DNA of 51,981 bases from Alphaproteobacteria bacterium (GCA_021296265.1 JAGWAT010000012.1:1-51981); one strand, 5' to 3'; counted from the stretch's first letter, positions 9,798-18,025 are shown. Program-made: numbers and translations. Notes: generated from the letters alone by a model not told the origin.

Positions 9798-11099
9798 CTA
9801 GTAGCGGTAGGCCGCCGGTTTGAACGGGCCGTCGCGGGAGATGCCGAGATAGTCAGCCTGAGATTCGGTCAGGCGACTGAGCTCCGCGCCCAGACGCTCA
9901 AGGTGCAGGCTCGCAACTCTCTCGTCGAGATGTTTGGGCAATACGTGCACGGTGGGCGTGTACCGGTCGCTCCGTGTCCAAAGTTCGATTTGTGCGAGCA
10001 CCTGGTTGGTGAACGAGGCGCTCATCACGAAGCTCGGGTGCCCGGTTGCGCATCCGAGATTCACAAGTCGGCCACGGGCCAACAGGATGATTCGGTGCCC
10101 GTCGGGAAAGCGAATCTGGTCGACCTGAGGCTTCACTTCCTCCCAGACAAAGTTTGACAGTGCCGCAACCTCGATCTCGTTGTCGAAGTGGCCGATATTG
10201 CAAACGATGGCGCGATCCTTCATGGCCCGCATGTGGTCCAACGTGATGACGTCGGTGTTGCCGGTGGCCGTCACGAAGACATCGCCCCGTGGTGCAGCCG
10301 CATCCATCGTGGTGACCTCGTAGCCTTCCATCGCGGCCTGCAACGCACAGATGGGATCAATTTCAGTTACGAGCACTCGTGCACCGGCGTTCCGTAGCGA
10401 GGCCGCCGACCCCTTGCCGACATCGCCGAAGCCCGCGACCACCGCGACCTTGCCCGAAAGCATGACGTCTGTTGCACGGCGGATGCCGTCGACCAGGCTT
10501 TCGCGGCAGCCATACAGGTTGTCGAACTTCGACTTCGTCACCGAATCGTTCACGTTGATCGCCGGTACCAACAGGCTGCCTTCTGCCGCCATCTGGGCGA
10601 GACGACGTACGCCCGTGGTGGTTTCTTCGGAGATGCCACGGACCTGATCGCGCATCAGGTCCGCGTGCTGTTCGTGCATGACCTTCGTGAGGTCGCCGCC
10701 GTCATCGAGGATGAGGTTCGGGGTCCAGTCATCCGGGCCTCGGATGGTCTGATCGATGCACCACCAGAACTCTTCCTCGGTTTCGTCCTTCCAGGCGAAC
10801 ACCGGGATGCCCTGTGCCGCAATCGCGGCGGCTGCCTGGTCCTGAGTGGAGAAAATGTTGCACGAGCTCCAGCGGACCTCGGCACCGAGTTCGAGCAGGG
10901 TCTCGATCAGGACGGCGGTCTGGATGGTCATGTGCAGGCAACCTGCGATGCGAGCCCCGCTGAGGGGTTTCTGGCCGGCATACTCGTCGCGGAGCGCCAT
11001 CAGGCCCGGCATTTCCGTCTCAGCGATCTCAATTTCTCGACGGCCCCAATCGGCGAGTCCGAGGTCGGCAATTTTGAAGTCCTGCTGTTTGGAAGTCAT
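9798..11099 (-). CDS. ahcY: adenosylhomocysteinase
   Basis: A 433-residue S-adenosylhomocysteine hydrolase. It splits SAH reversibly into adenosine and homocysteine, clearing the inhibitor made by methyltransferases. Visible hallmarks are the substrate region [26 protein letters not shown], the NAD-binding glycine-rich segment [13 protein letters not shown], and the C-terminal KPAAYRY that reaches across to the neighbouring subunit. I chose the ATG at 11099, which begins [12 protein letters not shown], because a GAGG lies 12 bases upstream, whereas for the earlier in-frame ATGs (11111 and 11108) the GAGG is immediately adjacent. It is the first gene of the long minus-strand run. Confidence 0.97.
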   Translation of the reverse strand: MTSKQQDFKIADLGLADWGRREIEIAETEMPGLMALRDEYAGQKPLSGARIAGCLHMTIQTAVLIETLLELGAEVRWSSCNIFSTQDQAAAAIAAQGIPVFAWKDETEEEFWWCIDQTIRGPDDWTPNLILDDGGDLTKVMHEQHADLMRDQVRGISEETTTGVRRLAQMAAEGSLLVPAINVNDSVTKSKFDNLYGCRESLVDGIRRATDVMLSGKVAVVAGFGDVGKGSAASLRNAGARVLVTEIDPICALQAAMEGYEVTTMDAAAPRGDVFVTATGNTDVITLDHMRAMKDRAIVCNIGHFDNEIEVAALSNFVWEEVKPQVDQIRFPDGHRIILLARGRLVNLGCATGHPSFVMSASFTNQVLAQIELWTRSDRYTPTVHVLPKHLDERVASLHLERLGAELSRLTESQADYLGISRDGPFKPAAYRY

Positions 11100-11130
11100 G
11101 GGGGCCATCATCCTCTAAAGAGAGCGGCGC

Positions 11131-11136
11131 AGTATA
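11131..11136 (-). promoter_or_regulatory. candidate -10 box upstream of ahcY
   Basis: The minus strand reads TATACT here, one base from the consensus, about 32 bases before the chosen ahcY start. No convincing -35 box is seen at 16-18 bases. It would give a leader of about 25 bases. Confidence 0.35.
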
Positions 11137-11188
11137 TCGAGCCCGGTGTCATGGATCTGGATCGGGGGCGCTGAAGCCCCGTAAGCTT

Positions 11189-11242
11189 GACCGCCCATTG
11201 TCGCCTGACAATACGACATCACAGAATATCTGACGGGCGGTC
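11189..11242. repeat. inverted repeat GACCGCCC...GGGCGGTC between divergent genes
   Basis: Perfect 8-base arms, GACCGCCC at 11189-11196 and GGGCGGTC at 11235-11242, flank 38 bases. Inside lies a second hairpin, TTGTC (11198-11202), loop GCCT, GACAA (11207-11211). A plus-strand TTGACC that could serve as a -35 box for the sialidase-like operon (11187-11192) overlaps the left arm. The position between divergent ahcY and the sialidase-like operon suits an operator or a structured leader. No known riboswitch consensus was recognised. Confidence 0.4.
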
Positions 11243-11268
11243 CTGGTCCAATTGTAGAAGACCATCAT

Positions 11269-12546
11269 TTGAACGGTTTCCAAGTCGTTTGTACTCTTGC
11301 TCGAGGCTTGAGAGCAGAGAAGTTGTTTTTCGTGTTACGGTTTATTTCAACAACAAATAGACGTGTGCCCGCCATTGCCGGCATCGGTGTGTTACTGGGT
11401 TTAGCCTTTCCGCCTGCGTTTGAATCTGCGACTTCGTACCTCGCCGCGCCGGGCTACCGAGCGGACGCAGCCGGCACAGAGGCCGACACAGTTGACATGG
11501 TTGGAACCTCGGAGGCTGAGCCCGTTTGGGAGGAGCGTGCTATCGATCCGGGGGGGCGTGCCATGGTGCACAGTGCGACCCTGATCGAGCTGACCGATGG
11601 AGGAATTCGGGCATTCTGGTACGGGGGAAGCAGAGAGGGGGCCCGTGACGTGGGGATCTATACGGCCCGTTTGCCACCGAACGAGCAACAGTGGGGCGCT
11701 GCCCGTGAAATCATGAATAGAGAAAAGCTTTCTGAAGAATTAGGCAGATACATCAAGAAGCTGGGGAATCCGGTCGGTTTCCTTGATGCCGCAGGACGGG
11801 TGTGGGTCTTTTTTGTCAGTGTTTCATTCGGCGGATGGTCCGGCAGTGCGATCAATGCAATGGTTTCCCGCGACGGTGGAGCAACATTTGGTCAGGTAAG
11901 GCGAGTGGTTAGCAGCCCAATGTTCAATGTAAGTACGTTGGTACGAGGCCGCCCCATCCAAATGCTGGACGGGAGCATTACACTCCCGGTCTACCACGAG
12001 TTGCTGGGCAAGTTCGCTGAGCTATTGCACCTAAAGCCGGACGGCTCTGTCCAGAGAAAGAAGCGGCTGACCCGCGGACGAAGTCACATCCAGCCCGCGC
12101 TGGTTACCGTGGATGCGGACACGGCGCATGTGTTCATGCGGTATGCAGGTGAAGAAGCAAAACGTGTTCACTATGTCAGCACGAACGATGCAGGCCTGAA
12201 GTTTACTTCTCCACGACACTCGAATCTGCCGAATCCTGATAGTGCAATTGACGTCATTCGGCTGACCAGCAGTGAGACCCTCATGGTCTACAACCATTCA
12301 GAGACCGGGCGGCACAATTTGTCACTGGCCATTTCCGGGCGGGATCCGGCCGAATGGACACGGATTTACGATATGGAGCGTTCTGAAACCGGCTTTGGGC
12401 AGCACTTCTCCTACCCCTCGATCTTGCGGGATTCAAGCGGACGTATCCATATCGCCTATACGTATGACCGGCGATACATAAAGCACGTTACGTTCAACGA
12501 AACCTGGCTCGCACGAATACGGCGTGGTCCCGCTACGGAGCCATGA
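11269..12546 (+). CDS. sialidase-like (BNR/Asp-box) exported or membrane-anchored protein
   Basis: A protein of up to 425 residues with a beta-propeller sialidase character. A clear Asp-box, SRDGGATF, is at residues 200-207 and a degenerate one, STNDAGLKF, at 304-312; MVHSATLIELTDGG and FWYGGS resemble the opening blades of BNR proteins. A hydrophobic stretch at about residues 33-50 (VPAIAGIGVLLGLAFPPAF) looks like a signal peptide or anchor, so it acts outside the cytoplasm. The listed start is a TTG; in-frame GTG at 11332, with GAGAAG nine bases upstream, is a good alternative. Its stop overlaps the next gene as ATGA. Catalytic sialidase activity is not shown: the usual arginine triad was not traced, and these propellers also serve as binding or other glycosidase domains. 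I do not assign a substrate. Confidence 0.75.
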   Translation: MNGFQVVCTLARGLRAEKLFFVLRFISTTNRRVPAIAGIGVLLGLAFPPAFESATSYLAAPGYRADAAGTEADTVDMVGTSEAEPVWEERAIDPGGRAMVHSATLIELTDGGIRAFWYGGSREGARDVGIYTARLPPNEQQWGAAREIMNREKLSEELGRYIKKLGNPVGFLDAAGRVWVFFVSVSFGGWSGSAINAMVSRDGGATFGQVRRVVSSPMFNVSTLVRGRPIQMLDGSITLPVYHELLGKFAELLHLKPDGSVQRKKRLTRGRSHIQPALVTVDADTAHVFMRYAGEEAKRVHYVSTNDAGLKFTSPRHSNLPNPDSAIDVIRLTSSETLMVYNHSETGRHNLSLAISGRDPAEWTRIYDMERSETGFGQHFSYPSILRDSSGRIHIAYTYDRRYIKHVTFNETWLARIRRGPATEP

Positions 12547-13130
12547 CCGCATATGGTTCTTTCGGTTGGGCACTCGTACTGGTTTCGCTGGGTGTCTATT
12601 GTTCCGGCCGCTACACGGACAGCTGGTCCATCAGGTTAGGGATCGCTGCGGCTATCGTGGCTGCGACCTTCTCCGTTCAAATCGATCAGGTTCCTCTCAT
12701 CGGGTTTGTTGCCGCGGTTCAGGGCGAGCCCAGCGTGGCCATGCTATTGATTTCAGGAGGCTGTGCTGCAAGGAGCATCTTGCCTGAGAGGGTGACACAG
12801 GAAGACCTCAGCCAACTGTGCGCGTGCATATTCTGGCTGGGTCTCGTGATGTACCCCTCGGCATTGGGCGTTGGGCCCATAGACCTCTACGCGGTCGGGT
12901 ACCATCCGTACGCAGCCTTGGGATTGCTGTTCCTGGCTTTGTTGTGTGTCGGTTTCGCGGCCACTCGGTTACTTGCTGTCTGGGCGACCCTGGCGCTGCT
13001 GCTGCATGGTCATGATGCCGGCGAGAGCGATAACATATTGGACTATTTGATCGATCCGATCGTCCTTGTCTATTCATGGTGGCATGTCGGCACGCACGCT
13101 TGGAGGCGCTTTCGCGATGCCCGTAGATAG
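12543..13130 (+). CDS. multi-pass membrane protein of unknown function
   Basis: A 195-residue, strongly hydrophobic protein with about five or six predicted membrane segments (for example residues 5-22, 31-47, 92-108, 120-140). The more polar C-terminal part contains HGHDAGESDN followed by ILDYLIDPIVLVYSWWH, the only stretch that looks motif-like. I do not recognise the family. The ATG overlaps the stop of the sialidase-like gene (ATGA), and the end overlaps the next gene by 14 bases, so the three are translated together. This fixed packing suggests a shared complex or pathway in the inner membrane. Confidence 0.75.
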   Translation: MTAYGSFGWALVLVSLGVYCSGRYTDSWSIRLGIAAAIVAATFSVQIDQVPLIGFVAAVQGEPSVAMLLISGGCAARSILPERVTQEDLSQLCACIFWLGLVMYPSALGVGPIDLYAVGYHPYAALGLLFLALLCVGFAATRLLAVWATLALLLHGHDAGESDNILDYLIDPIVLVYSWWHVGTHAWRRFRDARR

Positions 13131-13758
13131 AACTGAAACCTTTGTCCTGGCCAATGCGGCGATCCTGTTCGGCTTGGGCGTGTTTCTCAGTTTCGTGAAT
13201 CACGATTACTTCCACAGCGTCTATACGGCTGAGGACGGGCTGCTGGAGTGGTTGACGGTTCTTGCACTGGGCTCCGTCGCCGTGCTGTTGGCGGGCCGGC
13301 TCTGGAAATACAGGCATCTTCTCAGCTGGAGGCAGCGGTCGATCCTTGCCGCGCTGTCGGTGTTGGCGACCTTTGGTGCTGGTGAAGAGATCTCTTGGGG
13401 GCAAAGGCTGCTTGCCATCGACAGTTCAGAGTTTTTTCTGAGCCACAACAAGCAGCAGGAGATCAATCTGCACAATCTTGCCGTTGGCGGCGTGTCGATC
13501 AACAAGGACATCTTCTCGAAGGGAATATTGCTGCTGTTCGTGCTGTATCTGGGCTTGATCAAGCCCCTGTACCATGCCTCAGCTTTCGCACGCCGGCTTC
13601 TCGACGCTTGGGGGATACCCATCCCGAAGCGATACCAGTATCTCGGCTATCTGCTCGTGATCGCGGTCGTGGAGGGCTTGGTGAACATGGCTACCGGCGC
13701 CCCGAGGCGGGGAGAACTGACGGGCGCTGAATCTCATTTATCCCCTGAACCAGCCTGA
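13117..13758 (+). CDS. membrane protein with GEEISWGQR and NLHN motifs
   Basis: A 213-residue membrane protein with four or five hydrophobic segments (about 10-28, 46-61, 75-88, 132-150, 175-192). Between segments it carries EDGLLEWLT (39-47), GEEISWGQR (89-97) and NKQQEINLHN (111-120). These polar, acidic and histidine-bearing motifs next to membrane segments look like a catalytic or metal site; I recall similar motifs in uncharacterised bacterial membrane proteins but cannot name a function. I chose ATG 13117 because GGAGG sits ten bases upstream; the in-frame start at 13066 would add a leader that overlaps the upstream gene more deeply. It is the last gene of the three-gene operon. Confidence 0.78.
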   Translation: MPVDRTETFVLANAAILFGLGVFLSFVNHDYFHSVYTAEDGLLEWLTVLALGSVAVLLAGRLWKYRHLLSWRQRSILAALSVLATFGAGEEISWGQRLLAIDSSEFFLSHNKQQEINLHNLAVGGVSINKDIFSKGILLLFVLYLGLIKPLYHASAFARRLLDAWGIPIPKRYQYLGYLLVIAVVEGLVNMATGAPRRGELTGAESHLSPEPA

Positions 13759-14073
13759 AGAGGCGCTTTCTCGGCAGTAGTGCCGCACCTGCCCGCGGCG
13801 AAATGCATGGCCGCAACCGCCGTGCCTGCGAACGTGCCCAAGCCTTCCAAGCATTGCCATCGAGGGACGGGTTGCCCGATCGACGAAGTCCCGTCGGACT
13901 TCTTCGATGCAGCGTGCCGCCAGCGGGTCCCACACGCGAGCCCGAAGCAGCGTCAGGCGGCGGCGAGCGCGTTACTTCACGGCATGTGCTCGACGCGTCC
14001 CGGGAAACAGCTCTGCCATTAGCGAGACGCTCGGTCCCGACGGACAGATGGCCTGCCGTCCGGACCGTGGGGA
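13759..14073. other. intergenic region between convergent operons, with hairpins
   Basis: No recognisable gene was found. Two hairpins are visible: CGGCA (13772-13776) / TGCCG (13781-13785), just after the stop of the membrane-protein operon, and GAAGTCC (13885-13891) / GGACTTC (13896-13902) with a four-base loop. Either could help end the facing transcripts, but neither is followed by a clear T-run. Short open frames here have the arginine-rich composition of chance frames in GC-rich DNA. Confidence 0.35.
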
Positions 14074-14361
14074 TCAGTGTTTTTCGCCGAATCCCTCGTC
14101 CACAAGCTGGCCGAGGGCGACGACGACTGACGCAGCTTCCGGACCGCTCGCTTCAATGGAGACGGTGGTCCCGAGTGAGGCAGACAGCGCCATCAGGCCC
14201 AGGATGGAATTGCCGTCCGCAGACAGCCCGTCCTTGTGCACGGTGACGTTGGCCTCAAATCGGCTGGCGCATCTCACGAACCGTGCCGCTGCCCGCGCAT
14301 GCAGACCACGGAGGTTGCGGATCTTGGCCGTCCGGGAAGCAGTCGGTTGTACCGCGTTCAA
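14074..14361 (-). CDS. ptsH: HPr family phosphocarrier protein
   Basis: A 95-residue HPr/NPr. The phosphorylated histidine is His21 in NLRGLHARAAARF, and the serine that HprK would phosphorylate is Ser52 in DGNSILGLMAL. In alphaproteobacteria this protein relays phosphate from enzyme I to EIIA proteins for regulation, not sugar uptake. It overlaps the EIIA gene by four bases (ATGA), so HPr, EIIA and HprK are coupled. No enzyme I gene is present in the window. Confidence 0.95.
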   Translation of the reverse strand: MNAVQPTASRTAKIRNLRGLHARAAARFVRCASRFEANVTVHKDGLSADGNSILGLMALSASLGTTVSIEASGPEAASVVVALGQLVDEGFGEKH

Positions 14362-14828
14362 TCCGTGGCGTCCCGGCCGCCCCGCAGTGCTTCCCCGAGC
14401 TCCAGCATGTTCTTGCGGCCGGCCGAGCGCGCGGTATCCAGGAGATCGGACAGCGGCATGTCGCGTCCGCGGGCTTCGGCGAGCTTGTACATGACCGCCA
14501 AATTGGGGTTGGCCAGCATCATGGCCTGCCCGTCCGGTTTCGTGTCCTGCACGACGGACCTGGTGAGGTTGGCCGGGGTGCTGCCGAACACGTCGACGAT
14601 GTAGATGACGCCGCGCCCAGAGTTCACTGCGTCGCCCGCCTGCCGGATGGCGCGACGGCGTTCCTCGATGTCGTCGGTCGGGCCGACCTCAAGCACGCGG
14701 ACAGCCGGCATGCTTCCCACCGCGTGTTCGGTTGCGGCAACCAGCTCGGCGCCGAACCGGCCGTGCGTGACCACCACGATGCCGACGCCATCGAACGTTT
14801 CGTCGGAACGACCGGCCGGTTCGCTCAC
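14358..14828 (-). CDS. PTS mannose-family EIIA regulatory protein
   Basis: A 156-residue EIIA of the mannose (ManX/PtsL-like) fold. The phosphorylation site is His22 in VVVTHGRFG, and VDVFGSTPANLT is the second conserved motif. No IIB, IIC or IID partner is present, so it is most likely a regulatory phosphate acceptor in the alphaproteobacterial PTS linked to HprK. The start overlaps the hprK stop and the end overlaps the HPr start, both as four-base overlaps. Confidence 0.93.
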   Translation of the reverse strand: MSEPAGRSDETFDGVGIVVVTHGRFGAELVAATEHAVGSMPAVRVLEVGPTDDIEERRRAIRQAGDAVNSGRGVIYIVDVFGSTPANLTRSVVQDTKPDGQAMMLANPNLAVMYKLAEARGRDMPLSDLLDTARSAGRKNMLELGEALRGGRDATD

Positions 14829-15262
14829 GCTGCATCTCCCATCACTCCGGCCACCGGTACCGCCGTACCGAGCGCCAGGCGAACCCGCGCGGCGGCCGAC
14901 GCGCGCTCCCCCGAGAGCCTAATAGCGGGTAGCTCATGCCCGAGGACTGTGGTCGTGTTCGGCAGCGGAAGACGGTCGTCGCGCTCGCCCCCCAGCTCGG
15001 CTACCAGCGCTACCGCGACGCTGATCCGGTACGGGAGGCGGAAGACGCCGAGTCCCCGGACCTCGAGCAGCCCCCGGAGCGCAGTCGGTGCGCTGGCCGA
15101 GAGCACGCCTGCGCGCGCTTCGAGCACAACACGATCGTCCGCTACGAGTTCGGCACCACCGTCGATGAGGCGCAGGGCCAAATCGGACTTGCCGGCGCCG
15201 CTCGGCCCCTGTAGGAGGACGCCACGGCCGCCAACCGCGACGCACGTACCCGATCGGGTCAT
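14825..15262 (-). CDS. hprK: HPr kinase/phosphorylase, short form
   Basis: A 145-residue HprK that consists of the catalytic domain only, as is usual in alphaproteobacteria; Firmicute HprK is about twice as long. Walker A GPSGAGKSD is at residues 19-27, VADDRVVL at 40-47 supplies the conserved acidic residues, and LEVRGLGVFRLPY at about 66-78 is the HprK signature. It phosphorylates HPr on serine, here probably Ser52 of the gene two places downstream. The ATG at 15262 overlaps the ptsN stop. Confidence 0.95.
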   Translation of the reverse strand: MTRSGTCVAVGGRGVLLQGPSGAGKSDLALRLIDGGAELVADDRVVLEARAGVLSASAPTALRGLLEVRGLGVFRLPYRISVAVALVAELGGERDDRLPLPNTTTVLGHELPAIRLSGERASAAARVRLALGTAVPVAGVMGDAA

Positions 15263-15729
15263 GCGGCCTCGGGCTGGGTGCGCTCCAAATCCGTCAGCAG
15301 CGCGTGAATCGCATCTGCCTCGTTTGCGCCCCTCAGTACCCGGCGCAAACTCGCTCGGCCGAGTCGTCGCGAGATCGTTGCCAGTGCGGCCAAATGTAAG
15401 GCGTTGTTTTGTTCCGGACTCAGCAGGCAGAACACCAGTTCAACAGGCCGGCCGTCGGGCGCGTCGAAATCGATGGGCGGCATCAGCCGCGCGAAGACAC
15501 CGGTGGCCCGGGCGAGGCCCTTGAGACGCGCGTGCGGCAACGCCACCCCATGGCCAAACCCGGTCGAGCCGCGTTGCTCGCGCGCCATCAATGCCTGGAA
15601 GATCGCCCGTTCCCCGAGCCCGGTCTCGCGGGCCCCGACCTTGGCGAGCGTATGCAGCAGCTGCCGCGTGCTGTTGACGGTCAGTCTCGGGAGGATGGCT
15701 GAAGGAGCAAGAAAGCTTCCGAGCTGCAT
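15259..15729 (-). CDS. ptsN: nitrogen-regulatory EIIA protein PtsN
   Basis: A 156-residue EIIA-Ntr of the fructose/mannitol fold. The phosphohistidine is His66 in GFGHGVALPHARL. PtsN is the output protein of the nitrogen PTS and regulates potassium transport, sensor kinases and other targets. I chose the ATG at 15729, giving MQLGSFLAPSAILPRL, because family similarity begins there; the longer frame from 15810 adds an arginine-rich leader. It lies 131 bases after rpoN. Many relatives carry the ribosome hibernation factor hpf between these genes, and it is missing here. Confidence 0.94.
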   Translation of the reverse strand: MQLGSFLAPSAILPRLTVNSTRQLLHTLAKVGARETGLGERAIFQALMAREQRGSTGFGHGVALPHARLKGLARATGVFARLMPPIDFDAPDGRPVELVFCLLSPEQNNALHLAALATISRRLGRASLRRVLRGANEADAIHALLTDLERTQPEAA

Positions 15730-15860
15730 GCGAACGTTTCCGATCCGACGGCGCGCAAGAACCACCTTCCGAATCCGCGCATCCGCGGACCGGCAGATGA
15801 CAGCACCCAACAGGGAAAGATCAAATTGGGCCGAGCGCGGTGCGGAGTCAAGACACCGCG

Positions 15861-17252
15861 CTATGGCGCGGAGGCCTGCGTCCGGCGCGCCCGTGATATC
15901 GGAGGTCGGCGCAACTGTCGGCGCCGCGTCGACGACGGAATGCGCATCATGCGCCGGTACTTGGCGACCGTGCGTCGGGCCACCTGGACGCCCGTAGCTT
16001 CCAGCGCGCCGACGATCTGTTGGTCGGACATCGGCGGACGATCGGGGCGCTCTGCGTCGATGAGTGCCTGAATCCGCGCGCGGACCGCGCTCGGTGAATG
16101 TGCGGTGCCCCCCTCCGCACTGCCGAGCCGGCGGTCAAAGAACGACCGCAGGGGGACGGTCCCCCGCGGCGTCGCCATGGTCTTGTTCGCGACCACCCGA
16201 CTGACGGTGCTCTCGTGCAAATCGACCAGTCCGGCGACAGTTCGAAGCGCCAGCGGTCGACGGTGACTCGCGCCGTGGCGCACATAGTCATCCTGAATGC
16301 GGACCAGGACGCTGGCCACCCGGTAGACCGACTGGGCCCGCTGCCGAAGAGCCCGGACCAGCCAGGCCGCCTCCTGCCACTGGCGGGCGAGTGAACCGTC
16401 GTCCGACGCGGCGCTGCGATGTTCCCGCGCTGCGAGGTACCCCGCCCGGTCCGCGTAGATCCGCGGGAAGCACGCGGGATTGAGCTCGATTCTCCAGCCG
16501 TCGGTACTCGGCGTCGCGACAATGTCGGGGGCACCGAGGAATTCGCGCCGGCCTGCAAATGCCAGACCCGGTTTCGGATTCAGTGACCGCAGTTCGGCCA
16601 GCAGCGCCCGGAGGTCCTCGATCGAAACACCGAGGAGGGCACAGAGCTTGTCTTCGGCGCCTTCGCCCACAAGGTCGAGATGGTCGAGCAGGAGCAGCAT
16701 CTTCGGGGAATCGGACTCGCGGAAGATCAGCTGCAGCCGCAGGCACTCGGCCAACGACCGGGCACAGGCCCCGGGCGGATCGAACGTCTGCAGCTGCTCC
16801 AAGACACGCAGCACATCGGCCACCGTCGTCCGTGACAGCTCGGCGACCTCAAGGGGGTCGAACCCGGCGAGGTAGCCGTTTGCGTCGACCAAGTCGATCA
16901 GCAGTTCCGCGGTCACCCGGTCGTCCGGCGGCAAATCGACGTTCGCCTGCTCTGCCAGGTGGGCGCGAAGATCGGGCTGCTCCGCCTCCAGCTCGTCCGT
17001 GAAGGAGGCGTGCCCACCCGACGGACGGGCCCACACGACGCCGGTGTCCGACCAGGAGTCGAGTGCTGCCGCCTTGGGGTCCCGGTGTTCTGGTTCGGCT
17101 CGGTCGAGGAGCGGATTCGAGGCGAGTTGCTCGTCCACGTACCGATTCAGATCCACGCCCGCGTGCTGCAGGAGCCGGACCGACTCCAGCAGTTGCGGGG
17201 TCATCGTGAGTCGCTGGCTGATACCGATCCGGAGACCGGGGGCGGCACGCAC
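15861..17252 (-). CDS. rpoN: RNA polymerase sigma-54 factor RpoN
   Basis: A 463-residue sigma-54. The N-terminal activator-interacting region (LRIGISQRLTMTPQLLESV and the following leucine-rich stretch) and the C-terminal RpoN box are both intact. The box, residues 425-434, reads ARRTVAKYRR, where the last position is normally glutamate. RpoN directs transcription from -24/-12 promoters with enhancer-binding ATPases. The start is a GTG at 17252, eight bases after the lptB stop; a longer frame to 17339 would run well into lptB. The lptB-rpoN-ptsN order is the classical one. Confidence 0.95.
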   Translation of the reverse strand: MRAAPGLRIGISQRLTMTPQLLESVRLLQHAGVDLNRYVDEQLASNPLLDRAEPEHRDPKAAALDSWSDTGVVWARPSGGHASFTDELEAEQPDLRAHLAEQANVDLPPDDRVTAELLIDLVDANGYLAGFDPLEVAELSRTTVADVLRVLEQLQTFDPPGACARSLAECLRLQLIFRESDSPKMLLLLDHLDLVGEGAEDKLCALLGVSIEDLRALLAELRSLNPKPGLAFAGRREFLGAPDIVATPSTDGWRIELNPACFPRIYADRAGYLAAREHRSAASDDGSLARQWQEAAWLVRALRQRAQSVYRVASVLVRIQDDYVRHGASHRRPLALRTVAGLVDLHESTVSRVVANKTMATPRGTVPLRSFFDRRLGSAEGGTAHSPSAVRARIQALIDAERPDRPPMSDQQIVGALEATGVQVARRTVAKYRRMMRIPSSTRRRQLRRPPISRARRTQASAP

Positions 17253-17260
17253 GGGCGAAC

Positions 17261-18025
17261 CTACATGCGAAAACGGTCGCCGAGGTAGACCCGTCGAACG
17301 TCGTCGTTGGCAACGATGTCGCGGGGCGGGCCGTGACACAGGACCCGACCGTCGTGGAGTACGTAGGCGCGGTCCACGATGTCCAGCGCTTCCCGCACGT
17401 TGTGATCGGTGATGAGCACGCCGATGCCACGATCCCGGATATGCATGATCAAGTTCCGCATCTCGCCCACGAAGATCGGATCAATCCCGGCGAGCGGCTC
17501 GTCCAGCAAGAGGTAACTGGGGCGGCACGCCAGGGCCCGCGCGATTTCGACCCGACGCCGTTCACCGCCGGAAAGCACGATCGCTGAGGCCTTGCGAATG
17601 TGCAGCAAAGAGAAGTCGGTCAAGAGCTCGTCGAGCGTCTGCTCACGAAGCGACACAACAGGCTCCACCGTTTCGAGTGCGGCCCGGATGTTTCCTTCGA
17701 CCGACATGTTGCGGAAGATCGAAGGCTGCTGAGCGAGATAGCCGATGCCGTGCCGTGCCCGACGGTAGAGCGGCCAACGGGTAATGGTGTGGCCATCCAG
17801 CCGGATGGAGCCCGAGTCGGCGGGTCGCAGTCCTGCGAGCAGATGAAACGTGGTGGTCTTGCCGGCACCGTTGGGACCCAGCAAGGCGACGGCTTCGCCT
17901 CGGGCTAGTCGAAGGGAGACGTTGCTGATCACCAGGCGTTTCCGGATCCGGTGGGTCAGGTTCTCGGCGACGAGGCCCTCGCTTCCAGGGATCACCTTGA
18001 GCGGGGGCGCCGCGCGATCTGTCAC
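17261..18025 (-). CDS. lptB: LPS export ABC transporter ATP-binding protein LptB
   Basis: A 254-residue ABC ATPase that powers the LptB2FGC extractor, moving LPS from the inner membrane to the LptA bridge. Walker A GPNGAGKT is at residues 50-57, the signature LSGGE at 151-155, Walker B LLLDEP at 172-177, then DHNVREAL with the switch histidine. The start is GTG at 18025, overlapping the lptA stop as GTGA. LptF and LptG are not in the window. Confidence 0.96.
   Translation of the reverse strand: MTDRAAPPLKVIPGSEGLVAENLTHRIRKRLVISNVSLRLARGEAVALLGPNGAGKTTTFHLLAGLRPADSGSIRLDGHTITRWPLYRRARHGIGYLAQQPSIFRNMSVEGNIRAALETVEPVVSLREQTLDELLTDFSLLHIRKASAIVLSGGERRRVEIARALACRPSYLLLDEPLAGIDPIFVGEMRNLIMHIRDRGIGVLITDHNVREALDIVDRAYVLHDGRVLCHGPPRDIVANDDVRRVYLGDRFRM

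Noticed and set aside
11100-11268. Possible SAH or SAM riboswitch upstream of ahcY
   Set aside because: The conserved core elements of the SAH riboswitch were not found on the minus strand. The likely -10 box at 11131-11136 would also start the transcript after the strongest hairpins.
13738-13935. Minus-strand frame that might be a gene remnant
   Set aside because: The reading EEVRRDFVDRATRPS looked protein-like at first, but no family was recognised and the frame is short and has no ribosome binding site.
14283-15524. Plus-strand frame of 413 codons opposite EIIA, hprK and ptsN
   Set aside because: Antisense to three firmly identified genes with conserved active sites; composition is that of a chance frame.
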